Assembly (NCBI RefSeq): GCF_003202405.1
Contig: NZ_QJHL01000001.1
Coordinates: forward strand, 620,001-684,000
Direction of reading: 5' to 3'
DNA length: 64,000 bases
Origin: Flavobacterium hydrophilum
GTDB lineage: Bacteria; Bacteroidota; Bacteroidia; Flavobacteriales; Flavobacteriaceae
Shown here: positions 51,500 through 61,327 of the stretch, piece by piece
Position numbering within the stretch: the stretch's first letter is position 1
How the letters are laid out: each line of letters starts with the position of its first letter
The notes under the pieces: generated by a model
Databases searched by the model: none
Told to the model about the DNA's origin: nothing
Seen by the model: the letters and a program-made list of their open reading frames with translations, nothing else
Made by a program: the position numbers and the translations under genes

Positions 51500-53818
51500 T
51501 TATTTATATTCTATAGTTACGTTATTCAACTTTCCTGAAAAATTAAACGGAACTTTGTATTTATCTGAAACAGGAGAATTTCGGTCTGCACCTACATCAA
51601 TACCATCTTTATAAATACCAATTCTACCTTCGGATGCTGTAATTTGTCTTTCTGCTACTTTTTTGTCGTTGATATAGATGGATTCTGTTCCGGCAGGAAG
51701 ATTTCGGTCTTTATTCCCCTTTATAGGTGCAATATAGTTGAACTCAAATTTTAGTTTTGATTTCCCGACAGGAACCGGAATATTTGATTCCAAATGTTTA
51801 ATGATACTTCCGGAGTTATGGGCCACAATGAATTTTCCATCCTTGATAAACAAACTTAAGCCGTCAAATTCAGAACCGATAGCAAAAAGAACTCCTTGTT
51901 CTGTTTTTGATTTTAACTCAATATCGGCAGTGATGGAGAAGGGATCATTTTGAAATTGCGGTCCGCTGTACGTAAGAAACTGATCGATTCCCGGATATAA
52001 AACCACCTTGTTTTTCAATCCAAATGGACTGCGTTCTCTTCCGCCGGCACTGTGTCCCAATGCATTGTCGTTCAATGGATATACATTGTGCTTAATGGCT
52101 TCGGCATCAAATAAGTCTTGTAGTTCTTTTACCTTTTCAGGGAATTTAGCAGCCAGATCGATACGTTCGTTAAAATCTTCGTTCAGATTGTACAGCTCCC
52201 ACACATCCTTAGAAAAATCTGTTCCCGATTTATGAAAAACAGAAGCTTTCCAACCCTCTTTAACAATCGCTCTTTTTCCAAAAAGTTCATAATACTGAAC
52301 AGTGTGACGGTTTGGGGCTTCAGCATTTTTAAAGGAATAAACCAAACTGGTACCTTCTATTGGCTGTTGTTTGTAGCCTTTGATAACCTCTGGTACTTTT
52401 GCACCCGTTAATTCGTAAATAGTCGGGGCTATATCAATTACGTGGCCATATTGATTGTGGATGGCACCTTTTTTAAATCCACCGTTTGGATAATTCACAA
52501 TAAGCGGCTGGTGAGTTCCTCCTTCACTATTAGGATCAGCTTTCCATAAGCGGAAAGGAGTGTTTGTGGCTTGTGTCCATCCCGCAGGTGCATCTTCAAA
52601 CGAATGTTCTGTCCCGATTTTATCAATATTTTTATAAAGTTCAGCTATTTGTTTGTCTTCATCCAGACTGCTGATGTAACCATTGAAAGATCCATTCGTT
52701 GGACTATGGCTTGAGCCATTATCGCCAATACTTACCAGAATAACCGTATTATCTGACTGTCCAATTTCTTTCAGATAGTTAACAATACGTCCAAATTCAT
52801 AATCGGCATGGGTTAAAAATCCGGCATACACTTCCATAAAGCGGGCGTATACTTTTCTCTGTTCCGGAGTTAAGCTGTCCCATGCTTTTACTGTTGGATC
52901 ACGATCCGGTAATACGGCATTTGCAGGTATTACACCCAGTCTTTTTTGACGTGCAAAAACTTCTTCACGATACCAGTCCCAGCCTTTGTCGAATTTACCT
53001 TTGTACAAATCGCTCCATTTTTTATCTACCTGATGAGGTGAGTGAATCGCTCCGGTAGCAAAATAAAGGAAAAACGGTTTTTCGGGTTGTATAGACTTTT
53101 GATTGGCAATATAACTAATAGCTTTATCTGCCAATAATGTAGTTAAATGTTTGTTGTTAGGTTCAATATCGATGACTTTTCTATCCTCGTATAAGTTCGG
53201 ATGATACTGATCTGTATGGCCTAACTGAAACCCATAAAAATGATCGAAACCACGACCGACAGCCCATCTGTCAAAAGGACCATTTGCGGTAATTTCATCA
53301 AGCGGAGCTACATGATATTTACCGACAGCAAAGGAGTTGTAATTGTTTTCATGTAATACCTCGGCAATCGTTGCTTTATCTCCTGGCATGATAGCATCAT
53401 AACCCGGAAATCCACTTGAGCTATAATTCAGAGTTCCCATGTGTACCGAATGATGGTTTCTACCCGTTAGTAAAGCAGCTCGTGTAGGAGAACATACGCC
53501 CGTTGAGTGGAAATTGGTATAACGAATTCCATTGTTGGCCAAACTGTCTAATACCGGAGTCTCCATAAGTCCTCCAAAAGCACTTGCAGTACCATAACCC
53601 GCATCATCAATCAGGAAAACAATCACGTTTGGTGCTCCTGCCGGTGCTTTTTTCTTTTCGGGATGATACTCTTGCGACTCAGCGACAGTTCTTCCAATTT
53701 TTCCTTTAAATTCTTTATCAGAAGTTAATTGTTCCGATTGCTGTCCATAAGCATTCATCAATATGGAAGATGCGAAAAGCATACTAAACCCAGCTCTGAA
53801 AATTATTTTTTTATTCAT
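51500..53818 (-). CDS. Large arylsulfatase with C-terminal beta-sandwich domain (copy 2 of unit D)
   Basis: The product is 772 residues from the ATG at 53818. The frame extends 17 codons upstream, but the signal peptide MNKKIIFRAGFSMLF fixes the inner start. The sulfatase domain has FLIDDAGYGTASAFGG metal ligands, the formylglycine motif CSPTR (Cys109) in STGVCSPTRAALLTGRNHH, and VSIGDNGSSHS. A C-terminal extension of about 170 residues (SITADIELKSKTEQGVLFAIG...FIKDGKFIVAHN) looks like a concanavalin/LamG-type sandwich. It is a paralogue of the 758-residue sulfatase in the same operon. It is exported and needs a formylglycine maturase encoded elsewhere. Confidence 0.93.
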   Translation of the reverse strand: MNKKIIFRAGFSMLFASSILMNAYGQQSEQLTSDKEFKGKIGRTVAESQEYHPEKKKAPAGAPNVIVFLIDDAGYGTASAFGGLMETPVLDSLANNGIRYTNFHSTGVCSPTRAALLTGRNHHSVHMGTLNYSSSGFPGYDAIMPGDKATIAEVLHENNYNSFAVGKYHVAPLDEITANGPFDRWAVGRGFDHFYGFQLGHTDQYHPNLYEDRKVIDIEPNNKHLTTLLADKAISYIANQKSIQPEKPFFLYFATGAIHSPHQVDKKWSDLYKGKFDKGWDWYREEVFARQKRLGVIPANAVLPDRDPTVKAWDSLTPEQRKVYARFMEVYAGFLTHADYEFGRIVNYLKEIGQSDNTVILVSIGDNGSSHSPTNGSFNGYISSLDEDKQIAELYKNIDKIGTEHSFEDAPAGWTQATNTPFRLWKADPNSEGGTHQPLIVNYPNGGFKKGAIHNQYGHVIDIAPTIYELTGAKVPEVIKGYKQQPIEGTSLVYSFKNAEAPNRHTVQYYELFGKRAIVKEGWKASVFHKSGTDFSKDVWELYNLNEDFNERIDLAAKFPEKVKELQDLFDAEAIKHNVYPLNDNALGHSAGGRERSPFGLKNKVVLYPGIDQFLTYSGPQFQNDPFSITADIELKSKTEQGVLFAIGSEFDGLSLFIKDGKFIVAHNSGSIIKHLESNIPVPVGKSKLKFEFNYIAPIKGNKDRNLPAGTESIYINDKKVAERQITASEGRIGIYKDGIDVGADRNSPVSDKYKVPFNFSGKLNNVTIEYK

Positions 53819-53888
53819 TGTAAATTTTTTAGAAGTTATTTTATTTCCTCTTTGATGTAATTGGAACATTTTTAATTTTTTTCGAATA

Positions 53889-55163
53889 TTAAATCAAAGT
53901 TTCAATCAGTTTTTTATTCAGTGTAAAGCCAAAACCGGGATCGTCATTTACGATAATGTTTCCGTTTACAAACTGTTCATGAGGACTAATAAGTTCGTCA
54001 CGCCAAGGCACTTCGCCATATGCCAATTCGAGAATGGCAAAATTTGGGATATTCGCGCACAAATGTGCCGAAGCCGCTGTTGCAACAGGTCCGCTTGGGT
54101 TATGGGGTGCAACACTTACTCCGCCCAAAGCATTAGCTATGGAGGAAATATTTTTCAGTTCTTGTAAGCCACCGCAATGTTTTACATCAGGCATAATGAT
54201 GCTCAATGCATTTGTTTTTAGCAAAGGAGCAAAACCTTCAACCCCAAAAATGGCTTCACCACCGGCCAGATTTTGTTTGATATTATCTTTAATTTCTTTG
54301 GTTTCCTGAACAAATTTTTCAGGATTTACAGGCTCTTCAAACCAATAAAGGTTAAAGGTTTCAAGCCGTTTGGCTGTTTCAATGGCTAAATCGCGGTTTA
54401 AATGACTATGAACATCAATAAGTAATTCAACATCATTACCAATGGTTTGGCGAATGGTTTGAATACAATTCACGGCATAATCAATATCCTCTTTCAACTT
54501 TGATGGGGAAGAAGGTAACGGAGCCATTTCGTCAAAAGGAGCCAGTTTAACAGCCTTAAATCCATTTTTCAGGGCTTGTTCGGCGTTGCGCTGAAAGTTG
54601 GCTACTGATCGGTGTCCGCTATTTTCTTTATCGTTATTGGCACGGTTTATATTGGCATATACTTTAACTGTGTCTCGTAGTTTACCACCCAGCAGTTCAT
54701 ATACAGGAACACCGAGGGCTTTGCCTTTTAAATCCCAAAGTGCCTGTTCAATGCCACTAAATGCTGTGCCGGAAATTTTGGACTGAATTGCTCTCTTCCA
54801 GGCACGTTGCCTGAATTGTTCAATATTGAAAGGCGATTGGCCTTTGACAAGTTCAAAGAAGTAGGATAGTTCCTGATGCAGGGCTTTGTCTCCTTCACCA
54901 GAAAAACCACCGAAAGCATGCGACGCTTCACCAAATCCGGATAAACCTTTATCGGTAATCAGTTCAATGAAATACCAGCTTCCCCTTTGGTTGACTTTTA
55001 CTTTATAAACTTTGATCTCCGTTACTAACAGCTTATTTCCGGAATTTGGTTCAGAATGGGAATTAGGAAAAGCGGACATTGCTGAAGGAACCAGCGGCAT
55101 AGCAGCCCCTAATCCAGCCATTTTTAAAAACGATCGTCGTGAAGAATTGGATGTTTTATTCAT
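53889..55163 (-). CDS. Tat-exported enolase-superfamily enzyme (mandelate racemase/muconate lactonizing type)
   Basis: This 424-residue protein has a twin-arginine signal SSRRSFLKMAGLGAAM, so it is folded before export. The two enolase-superfamily domains carry metal ligands in LLIDVHSHL (Asp), YWFEEPVNPE (Glu) and LAGGEAIFG (Glu), plus HNPSGP (His) late in the barrel. The DVHSH motif recalls acid-sugar dehydratases. The reaction would be proton abstraction next to a carboxylate, so the substrate should be a carboxylic acid, perhaps a sugar acid freed by the operon's sulfatases. Periplasmic location is unusual for this superfamily. Specificity is unknown. Confidence 0.9.
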   Translation of the reverse strand: MNKTSNSSRRSFLKMAGLGAAMPLVPSAMSAFPNSHSEPNSGNKLLVTEIKVYKVKVNQRGSWYFIELITDKGLSGFGEASHAFGGFSGEGDKALHQELSYFFELVKGQSPFNIEQFRQRAWKRAIQSKISGTAFSGIEQALWDLKGKALGVPVYELLGGKLRDTVKVYANINRANNDKENSGHRSVANFQRNAEQALKNGFKAVKLAPFDEMAPLPSSPSKLKEDIDYAVNCIQTIRQTIGNDVELLIDVHSHLNRDLAIETAKRLETFNLYWFEEPVNPEKFVQETKEIKDNIKQNLAGGEAIFGVEGFAPLLKTNALSIIMPDVKHCGGLQELKNISSIANALGGVSVAPHNPSGPVATAASAHLCANIPNFAILELAYGEVPWRDELISPHEQFVNGNIIVNDDPGFGFTLNKKLIETLI

Positions 55164-55170
55164 TGTCTCT

Positions 55171-56175
55171 TTATTTTAAACTTAGTTCTCCAATACCAAT
55201 TCCACTTTCACCGCCTACGGTATAAAGCAAGTACCATTTTCCATTTTCCTCAAAGAAAGCCGGATCGCGAAGTTCACGTACCAATCCACTAAATGAACCT
55301 GCATTTGAAACTGTAATGGGCAGTTTGACTCCTTCATAATCTTCTGCAGGTTGGGCAACAATTACCGGAGCAGTGGGGGTCCAGTCTTTCCAATTCTCTG
55401 TCAGTTTAATTTTAGAAAGCAGGATACTCTCGGGCTTGTCGCCTATTTTGGAGTAGAAAACCAATAAATTATCCCCTTCCACTTTTAAGGCTGCATGTCG
55501 GAGGTAATTTTGCTCGTTCTGATTTTTATTAAATGGGTTAGGACCTTCTTCAAATGTTAAACCTCCATCGGTTGAACGGTAGAATTGACCGGCTCTGGCT
55601 ACGGCATACCGGGTTCCTTTCCAGTCAAAAACTCTAAAATACGACTCCCCTAAAACGGTTGTGTCTGGATTAAAATGTATACCATCAACAGAAGTTGCTC
55701 TCAGCGAATACTGCCCTTTTTTGCCTTCGTGATTTAACGGGCAATGGAAATACAAAACCAGACGTTTATTGACTTCATCTATGTGAATATCCGGTGAAGC
55801 AATATGCGCATTCGAAAGATAAACTTCTCCTTTATTATCTGGATTTGCCTTGCCTGCACCGTCTTTGCAGCGACAGTCTGTCGTTTTCAAACTACCGGGC
55901 TGGTATATTTTCCAGGGGCCTTTTAAATCATCGGCATAAGCCAATCTGATGTATTTGCCCTGATGATGTGCAAAATACAGGTAATATTTACCCAATTTAT
56001 TAGGCAGCCATTCCGGAACTTTAAGGAGTGATGGTCCATTGATATTCTCTCCGTCAGGGCCAAGCATAGCAGGAGTAATGATTGGATTTGTATCGAATCG
56101 CTTAAAACTGATTTTCTCCTGAGCTTTTACAGCTATAGTTATTAAAAGGATTGAAATTAAGGTATGTATTTTCAT
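55171..56175 (-). CDS. Exported beta-propeller protein (GH43/GH117-like five-bladed fold)
   Basis: This 334-residue protein has a signal peptide (1-18, ending VKAQ). It shows repeated blade-like motifs: NINGPSLLKVPEW, KYYLYFAHHQGKYIRLAYADDLKGPW, IASPDIHIDEVNKRLVLYFHCP and RDPAFFEENGKWYLLYTVGGE. The pattern resembles five-bladed propellers of glycosidases and related lyase/hydrolase families in clan GH-F. Catalytic assignment is not certain, so no enzymatic activity is claimed. It lies between the degenerate M28-like gene (12 bp) and the enolase-superfamily gene (7 bp), tightly cotranscribed. Confidence 0.75.
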   Translation of the reverse strand: MKIHTLISILLITIAVKAQEKISFKRFDTNPIITPAMLGPDGENINGPSLLKVPEWLPNKLGKYYLYFAHHQGKYIRLAYADDLKGPWKIYQPGSLKTTDCRCKDGAGKANPDNKGEVYLSNAHIASPDIHIDEVNKRLVLYFHCPLNHEGKKGQYSLRATSVDGIHFNPDTTVLGESYFRVFDWKGTRYAVARAGQFYRSTDGGLTFEEGPNPFNKNQNEQNYLRHAALKVEGDNLLVFYSKIGDKPESILLSKIKLTENWKDWTPTAPVIVAQPAEDYEGVKLPITVSNAGSFSGLVRELRDPAFFEENGKWYLLYTVGGESGIGIGELSLK

Positions 56176-56187
56176 TTTTTCGTTTTA

Positions 56188-57447
56188 CTATTTAATGTCT
56201 TCTTTGATGAAATCTCTGAAAGCCTTTGCTGTTTCTTCTAAAATTTCCGGAGAAGTAGTAGTAGCATCATCAGTTTTCACATGAAAAAACGGATGGGCAT
56301 ACGATACGCCTGCAAATCTTTTATATCCTTTTTTTGCCACATAAATTAGTTCTCCTCCCGGATTTTCATTTGCCAAAACTTTCACCGCATCAATTCCTGC
56401 AAATGCATTGTTGAAGGAATTTTTTACAAGATCATTAAAGAAGAATCTACGTTTTGGATCAACATTGGTTTGTTTAACTAATCCTGAAGCAGTCGTTTTG
56501 TATTCCAGGGTTGCTGCCCCCGCTCCAAAATGAATCCACAAATGTGTTTTTTCTACTGGCGGTGCATTTTGCTCCAAATATTCGTGCGCACCTTTAAAAG
56601 CATGTTCATGACCTGAATTGCCGGTAAACACAAAGGTATATTTCGATTTTTGGGCAGCAGCCCATTTCGCCAGTGATAACCAAATGGCGATACCCGAGCC
56701 ACGTTCTCCACCACAAGTAAACCATCCACTAATAGGAGTGGAGATTACAATGTACTGATCCCCGTTTCCAATCGTACCATAAACATTACGGCCTTTTACC
56801 TCTTTAAAAGTGCCGTTAATAGAAAGCGTAGCCGCTTTGCCGTTTTTTACAAACTCCAGCGCTTTAGTACTATCCTTTGGTGCAATTAAAATAATCGGCA
56901 CTTTCCATGGCTGCTGATCTTTGTTGGTATTGTATGCTTCAATTTCACCCGAGGGATTGTCGGTTATAGCAACGATGCCCTTAACTCCCACATTAATAAT
57001 CGAATCAATATATTTTTTTTGATTCGGTCCTTGTTGTTTAAGCGGAAGATGAATTAAAGCGATATTGTTTTTAAGCGTTTTGCCTTTGTCTGCAACCACT
57101 AAGGTACCAGTCACAGTACGACTAATATTCTCGTTTACCCACCATAACGGAAAAGCTTTTATAATTTCCTTTCCGTTTGATAGTGATACTTTTTCCGGAA
57201 AAAATTGCCGAATAGGAAATTCCAGATATTTTACATCGTATCCATAAGAAACAAGTTCCTTACCCAACCAATCTGAAGTAGCCAGATCGGTTGGTGTTCC
57301 GGTGCGATGTTCACCTAAGGAAACAAATTTTTGGACGGTTGAAAACAGTTCGCTACCTTTAAAATAATCAACTTCCGGTTTGTTCTGACCGAATGTTGTG
57401 ATTCCATATAACAGGAAAATTGCAAGGATTGAATATTTTGATTTCAT
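56188..57447 (-). CDS. M28-like exported protein with lost zinc ligands (probable pseudo-peptidase)
   Basis: The product is 419 residues from the ATG at 57447. An upstream ATG at 57483 would overlap the sulfatase stop by 20 bp and precede the signal peptide MKSKYSILAIFLLYGITTFG, so the inner start is preferred. The fold follows M28 peptidases with an inserted PA-like domain (about 115-215), but the zinc residues are replaced. The AHYD position reads STPISGW, the bridging-Asp motif reads GGERGSG, and the catalytic GEE reads SGHEHAFKG. The real M28 enzyme at 17272-18288 keeps all of them. It may bind rather than cleave, or use different metal chemistry. Confidence 0.75.
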   Translation of the reverse strand: MKSKYSILAIFLLYGITTFGQNKPEVDYFKGSELFSTVQKFVSLGEHRTGTPTDLATSDWLGKELVSYGYDVKYLEFPIRQFFPEKVSLSNGKEIIKAFPLWWVNENISRTVTGTLVVADKGKTLKNNIALIHLPLKQQGPNQKKYIDSIINVGVKGIVAITDNPSGEIEAYNTNKDQQPWKVPIILIAPKDSTKALEFVKNGKAATLSINGTFKEVKGRNVYGTIGNGDQYIVISTPISGWFTCGGERGSGIAIWLSLAKWAAAQKSKYTFVFTGNSGHEHAFKGAHEYLEQNAPPVEKTHLWIHFGAGAATLEYKTTASGLVKQTNVDPKRRFFFNDLVKNSFNNAFAGIDAVKVLANENPGGELIYVAKKGYKRFAGVSYAHPFFHVKTDDATTTSPEILEETAKAFRDFIKEDIK

Positions 57448-57463
57448 AGTTCGTTCAAAATAA

Positions 57464-59740
57464 TTATTGCACACTTTGTTCAATCACAATCTTGGTAACT
57501 TTTCCTTTAAAATCAAACGGTGCAGGATAGGATTTGGTCACCGGAGAATTTAAATCTTTACCAACGCTAATTCCTTCACCGGATATACTGTTTATGTATT
57601 TTGCACGGTTGATATTACTTTCTTCGGCTACTTTTTCACCATTTAGAGACAATACGATACTTTTCGAATCGGTATATTCCAATTTGATGGTGTTTTTACC
57701 AATCTGGATTGGTTTTGATGATGTCAGGATTTTTTCTTCCAAGCCATTGTTCAGGATATATTGTAATTTTCCGTCTTTGATATAGAGGCTGGAACCACCC
57801 AATAGTCCGCCGTTTGCAAATATTACGCCTTCGTCAGTTTTTGCAGAAGTCTCGATATTAGCAGTAATGGTTACAGCTCCTTTTCCAATATTGACCTGAA
57901 TTTTTTGTGATACTCCTTCAAGAATTACCGTTTTAGGCTTAATTACAGGCTTGGCCAATCCTTCCTGATAACTGTGTAAAGGATATACGTTATTATTTTT
58001 GGCTTCGCTGTCAAACAAATCCTGAAGTTCTTTCAGCTTTTCCGGATTCTTTGCTGCTAAGTCATTAATTTCATTCCAGTCTTCATTCAGGTTATAAAGT
58101 TCCCATTTGTCCTGACTGAAAGGGCGTGGGTTAAAATTCGGATCTGTGTTTGCAGTATCTCCGGAATAATTTCTCGGATGATAAACACTTGCTTTCCAGC
58201 CATCTTTATAAATTGAACGACCGCCATGAAGTTCATAGTATTGTACATGATGGCGTGTTGGCGCCTTTCCGTCGTTGAAAGAAAAAGCAAAACTTGTTCC
58301 CTGAATTGGCCATTGCGGATATCCATTAATTACTTCCGGAACACTAACTTTTGCAAGCTCAACTGTTGTAGGCAAAATATCCGAAACGTGACTGTATTGT
58401 GTACGTATACCACCTTTTTCTTTTATTCCGTTTGGCCAGCTCACAATCAACGGATTGTGTGTCGCGCCTTCGCTGTTGGCATCACTTTTCCAGTATCTAA
58501 AAGGAGTATTACAAGCCTGTGACCATCCTAACGGATAATTGGGATTTGATTTTTCTGTTCCGATTTTATCTAAATTGTCCTGCAAAAACTGAATATTGCC
58601 AGTAATATTGCGTTCTCCAATGCCCAGAGAACCTGTATAAGTTCCTTCTTTACTGCCTCCGTTATCACCAATTATTAAAAAAATCAGTGTATTATCCAAT
58701 AAGTCTGAACGTTTTAGAAAGTCCACTACACGTCCGATTTCATGGTCGGTGTAGGCAAGGAAACCAGCATAATTTTCCATGAAACGGGCATATACTTTCT
58801 TCTCATCAGCAGAAAGACTATTCCAATCCTGTACACCTGCCTGACGCGGAGGTAAAACAGTCCCTTTTTGCAACAATCCCTGAGCAGTTTGTCGTTTGAA
58901 TACTTCCTGACGGTACCAGTCCCAGCCTTTGTCGAACTTACCTTTGTATTTATCGCTCCATTCTTTCGCAACATGGTGTGGGGAATGCGTTGCACCCGTA
59001 GCATAATACACAAAAAATGGTTTTTCAGGATCAGTTGATTTTTGATTGGCAATGTACGAAATGGCTTTGTCAGCCAATAGTTCATTTAAATGTTTGGTAT
59101 TGGGTTCAATATTTATTTCATTGATACCATCACTAAGCTGTGGATGCCACTGGTCTGTTGCACCGCCATAAAATCCGTAGAATTGTTCGAATCCACGTCC
59201 TGTTGGATAGCGGTTAAAAGGACCGTTAAGGCTTTGCTGAGCTGGTTGTATGCCATGCCATTTACCTAATGCAAAGGTATTGTAGCCGTTTTCACGAAAA
59301 ATTTCGGCAACAGTTCCGGCTTCCAACGGAATCTCACCCAGATAACCAGGTTCACCAATTCCTAATTCGGCATGATGTCCCATTGCTACTTTGTGATGGT
59401 TTCGTCCGGTTAACAATGCCGCTCTTGTTGGGCTGCAGATACCGGTTGTATGAAAATTGGTATAACGCAGACCATTGTTAGCAAGGGCTTCAAAATTTGG
59501 CGTTTCGACTAAACCTCCAAAAGCTGATGAAGAGCCAAAACCGGCGTCGTCAAGCAGAATCCATAATACATTGGGAGCATCTTTTTTGGCCTTTACTTTT
59601 TCGGGCCACCACTGAGTTGATTCGTCAAGTGTTTTTCCAACTTTCCCCTGAAAGGGCTGAATAGGTTCATGCTGTGCTACGAGGGCAGTATTTGCTCCCA
59701 AGAATGCAACTGTTGCAATTAAAATTTTATTGATTTTCAT
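57464..59740 (-). CDS. Large arylsulfatase with C-terminal beta-sandwich domain (copy 1 of unit D)
   Basis: This 758-residue exported sulfatase has a signal peptide (1-22). Metal ligands lie in ILLDDAGFGSSSAFGG, the formylglycine motif is CSPTR (Cys102) in TTGICSPTRAALLTGRNHH, and LIIGDNGGSKEG is conserved. The C-terminal domain of about 150 residues (ITANIETSAKTDEGVIFANGG...YIKDGKLQYILN) is shared with the second large sulfatase of the operon. Arylsulfatases of this size with such a domain act on free aryl or alkyl sulfate esters and hand sulfate to assimilation. It is preceded by SusD at 24 bp. Confidence 0.93.
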   Translation of the reverse strand: MKINKILIATVAFLGANTALVAQHEPIQPFQGKVGKTLDESTQWWPEKVKAKKDAPNVLWILLDDAGFGSSSAFGGLVETPNFEALANNGLRYTNFHTTGICSPTRAALLTGRNHHKVAMGHHAELGIGEPGYLGEIPLEAGTVAEIFRENGYNTFALGKWHGIQPAQQSLNGPFNRYPTGRGFEQFYGFYGGATDQWHPQLSDGINEINIEPNTKHLNELLADKAISYIANQKSTDPEKPFFVYYATGATHSPHHVAKEWSDKYKGKFDKGWDWYRQEVFKRQTAQGLLQKGTVLPPRQAGVQDWNSLSADEKKVYARFMENYAGFLAYTDHEIGRVVDFLKRSDLLDNTLIFLIIGDNGGSKEGTYTGSLGIGERNITGNIQFLQDNLDKIGTEKSNPNYPLGWSQACNTPFRYWKSDANSEGATHNPLIVSWPNGIKEKGGIRTQYSHVSDILPTTVELAKVSVPEVINGYPQWPIQGTSFAFSFNDGKAPTRHHVQYYELHGGRSIYKDGWKASVYHPRNYSGDTANTDPNFNPRPFSQDKWELYNLNEDWNEINDLAAKNPEKLKELQDLFDSEAKNNNVYPLHSYQEGLAKPVIKPKTVILEGVSQKIQVNIGKGAVTITANIETSAKTDEGVIFANGGLLGGSSLYIKDGKLQYILNNGLEEKILTSSKPIQIGKNTIKLEYTDSKSIVLSLNGEKVAEESNINRAKYINSISGEGISVGKDLNSPVTKSYPAPFDFKGKVTKIVIEQSVQ

Positions 59741-59764
59741 CTGTATATATTTTTAAAGTGTTGG

Positions 59765-61300
59765 TTATTCCCAACCTGGGTTTTGTGCATCTTTTAGTTT
59801 TTTATTTCTTTCAATTTCAAATTGAGGGATCGGAAATAAATAATGTCTTGCAGCCACGTTTGTTTTCCCGACTGCCTGTAGATTCTTTAGCAGCGTACCT
59901 CTTCCTTCAGGACCAACACCGGTAACTTCACTTCCCGTTTGACGGATAAGGTCAAAATAGCGTTGGTATTCTCCAACCAGTTCTAATCTTCTGTCAAGGT
60001 AAACGGCTTCACGGAACTCATCTTTTGTCAAACCCGTTGTAAGGTCGTCCAAACCTGCTCTTTTCCTTACTTTATTAAGCGAAGTATAGGCTTTTTCAGT
60101 CGGACCGTTTAATTCATTTTCAGCTTCTGAATGGATTAACAATACTTCAGCAAAACGAAGTAAATTGGCATTAGCTTCTGATTTTCCTGTACTTGCGTAA
60201 TTTGGATCCCAATATTTGTTGAGGTAAGGAATAGAATCGCCCGGAACTTTACTATCATGCAGATTTCCGTACCACTTACCATTTGTCGGGCTTTTGTATC
60301 TGGTCACAAAACTTACATTACGTCTTTTGTCTTTGGCAGTGTATAATTTATAAATGCTGAAATATTTATCTGTTCCTTTGGTATAAAAAGTTAACTGATC
60401 CCCATAAGAACCTTTCAAACCAGGTATTCCGGTTGCAATATCCCTGGCAGTTACTGCATTTGTAATGTTGGCGGCAGAATTAAACTGAACCGAAAAAATA
60501 TGTTCTTTGCTGTTTTTGTAAGCCGGCAAAAATACTTGTGAATAGTCGTCTAGTAACTTATATCCATATGCGCCATTTATTACTTCTTCAGCTGTAGTAA
60601 TTGCATTCGCCCAATCACGTTTTGTAAGGTATACTTTTGATAATAAGGATTTTGCTGCACCTTCTGTTGCGCGTCCAAGTTCTCCTGTCGATCCGGCCTT
60701 AAACGAGTTTGCGGATTCCTTTAAATCAGTAATTATCTGCGCATAAACTTCATCTGCGGTGTTACGTGGTACTTGCAGCTCTTCAACTGAAAGTTGAGTT
60801 TGATCCGTCAATAGTAATGGTACTCCTCCAAATTGTCTCACTAAATCGAAATAATACAAGGCACGCAGGAATCGGGCTTCACCAAGTAATCTGCTCTTTA
60901 ATTTTTCATCCATTGTAATTCCCGGTATTCTTTCAATGGCAACATTAGCCTTGTTTATACCAGAATAATGCTGCTGCCAGCTTTCTTTTCCACGAATTAA
61001 AGTAGAAGAATGCGTTAAAGCCGAAAGTGACCTAACATCCGGATTTGGTGAACCCGGTCCGGCACTCAAATCATCCGTCATAAAATCCATTCCGGTATTA
61101 TAAAGCGAGTTATAGATTGGCTGTCCCACAATATCATTTTGATTTAAGTGGAAATAAATTGCATTCACCGCTGCAACGGCATCATTTGCTGTTTTGTAGA
61201 ATTGTCCGGGTGAAATAAAAGATTGGGGATCTTCTTCTAGTGTGGTACATGCTGCTAAACCAAGTGAAATAGCAATAAGTAAACTATATATTTTTTTCAT
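59765..61300 (-). CDS. SusD/RagB-family outer-membrane lipoprotein (unit D)
   Basis: This 511-residue protein has a lipoprotein signal (ISLGLAACTTLEE, Cys18). SusD helices are AVNAIYFHLNQ, NKANVAIERI and EARFLRALYYFDLVRQFGGVPLLL. The C-terminal region has LLRFAEVLLIHSEAENELNGP, LNKVRKRAGLDDL and YLDRRLELVGEYQRYFDLIR. It resembles the unit C SusD in layout and in the LNGP motif. It partners the SusC gene ending 27 bp upstream. Confidence 0.94.
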   Translation of the reverse strand: MKKIYSLLIAISLGLAACTTLEEDPQSFISPGQFYKTANDAVAAVNAIYFHLNQNDIVGQPIYNSLYNTGMDFMTDDLSAGPGSPNPDVRSLSALTHSSTLIRGKESWQQHYSGINKANVAIERIPGITMDEKLKSRLLGEARFLRALYYFDLVRQFGGVPLLLTDQTQLSVEELQVPRNTADEVYAQIITDLKESANSFKAGSTGELGRATEGAAKSLLSKVYLTKRDWANAITTAEEVINGAYGYKLLDDYSQVFLPAYKNSKEHIFSVQFNSAANITNAVTARDIATGIPGLKGSYGDQLTFYTKGTDKYFSIYKLYTAKDKRRNVSFVTRYKSPTNGKWYGNLHDSKVPGDSIPYLNKYWDPNYASTGKSEANANLLRFAEVLLIHSEAENELNGPTEKAYTSLNKVRKRAGLDDLTTGLTKDEFREAVYLDRRLELVGEYQRYFDLIRQTGSEVTGVGPEGRGTLLKNLQAVGKTNVAARHYLFPIPQFEIERNKKLKDAQNPGWE

Positions 61301-61327
61301 TTTGAATATTATTTAATTTATTAGGTT

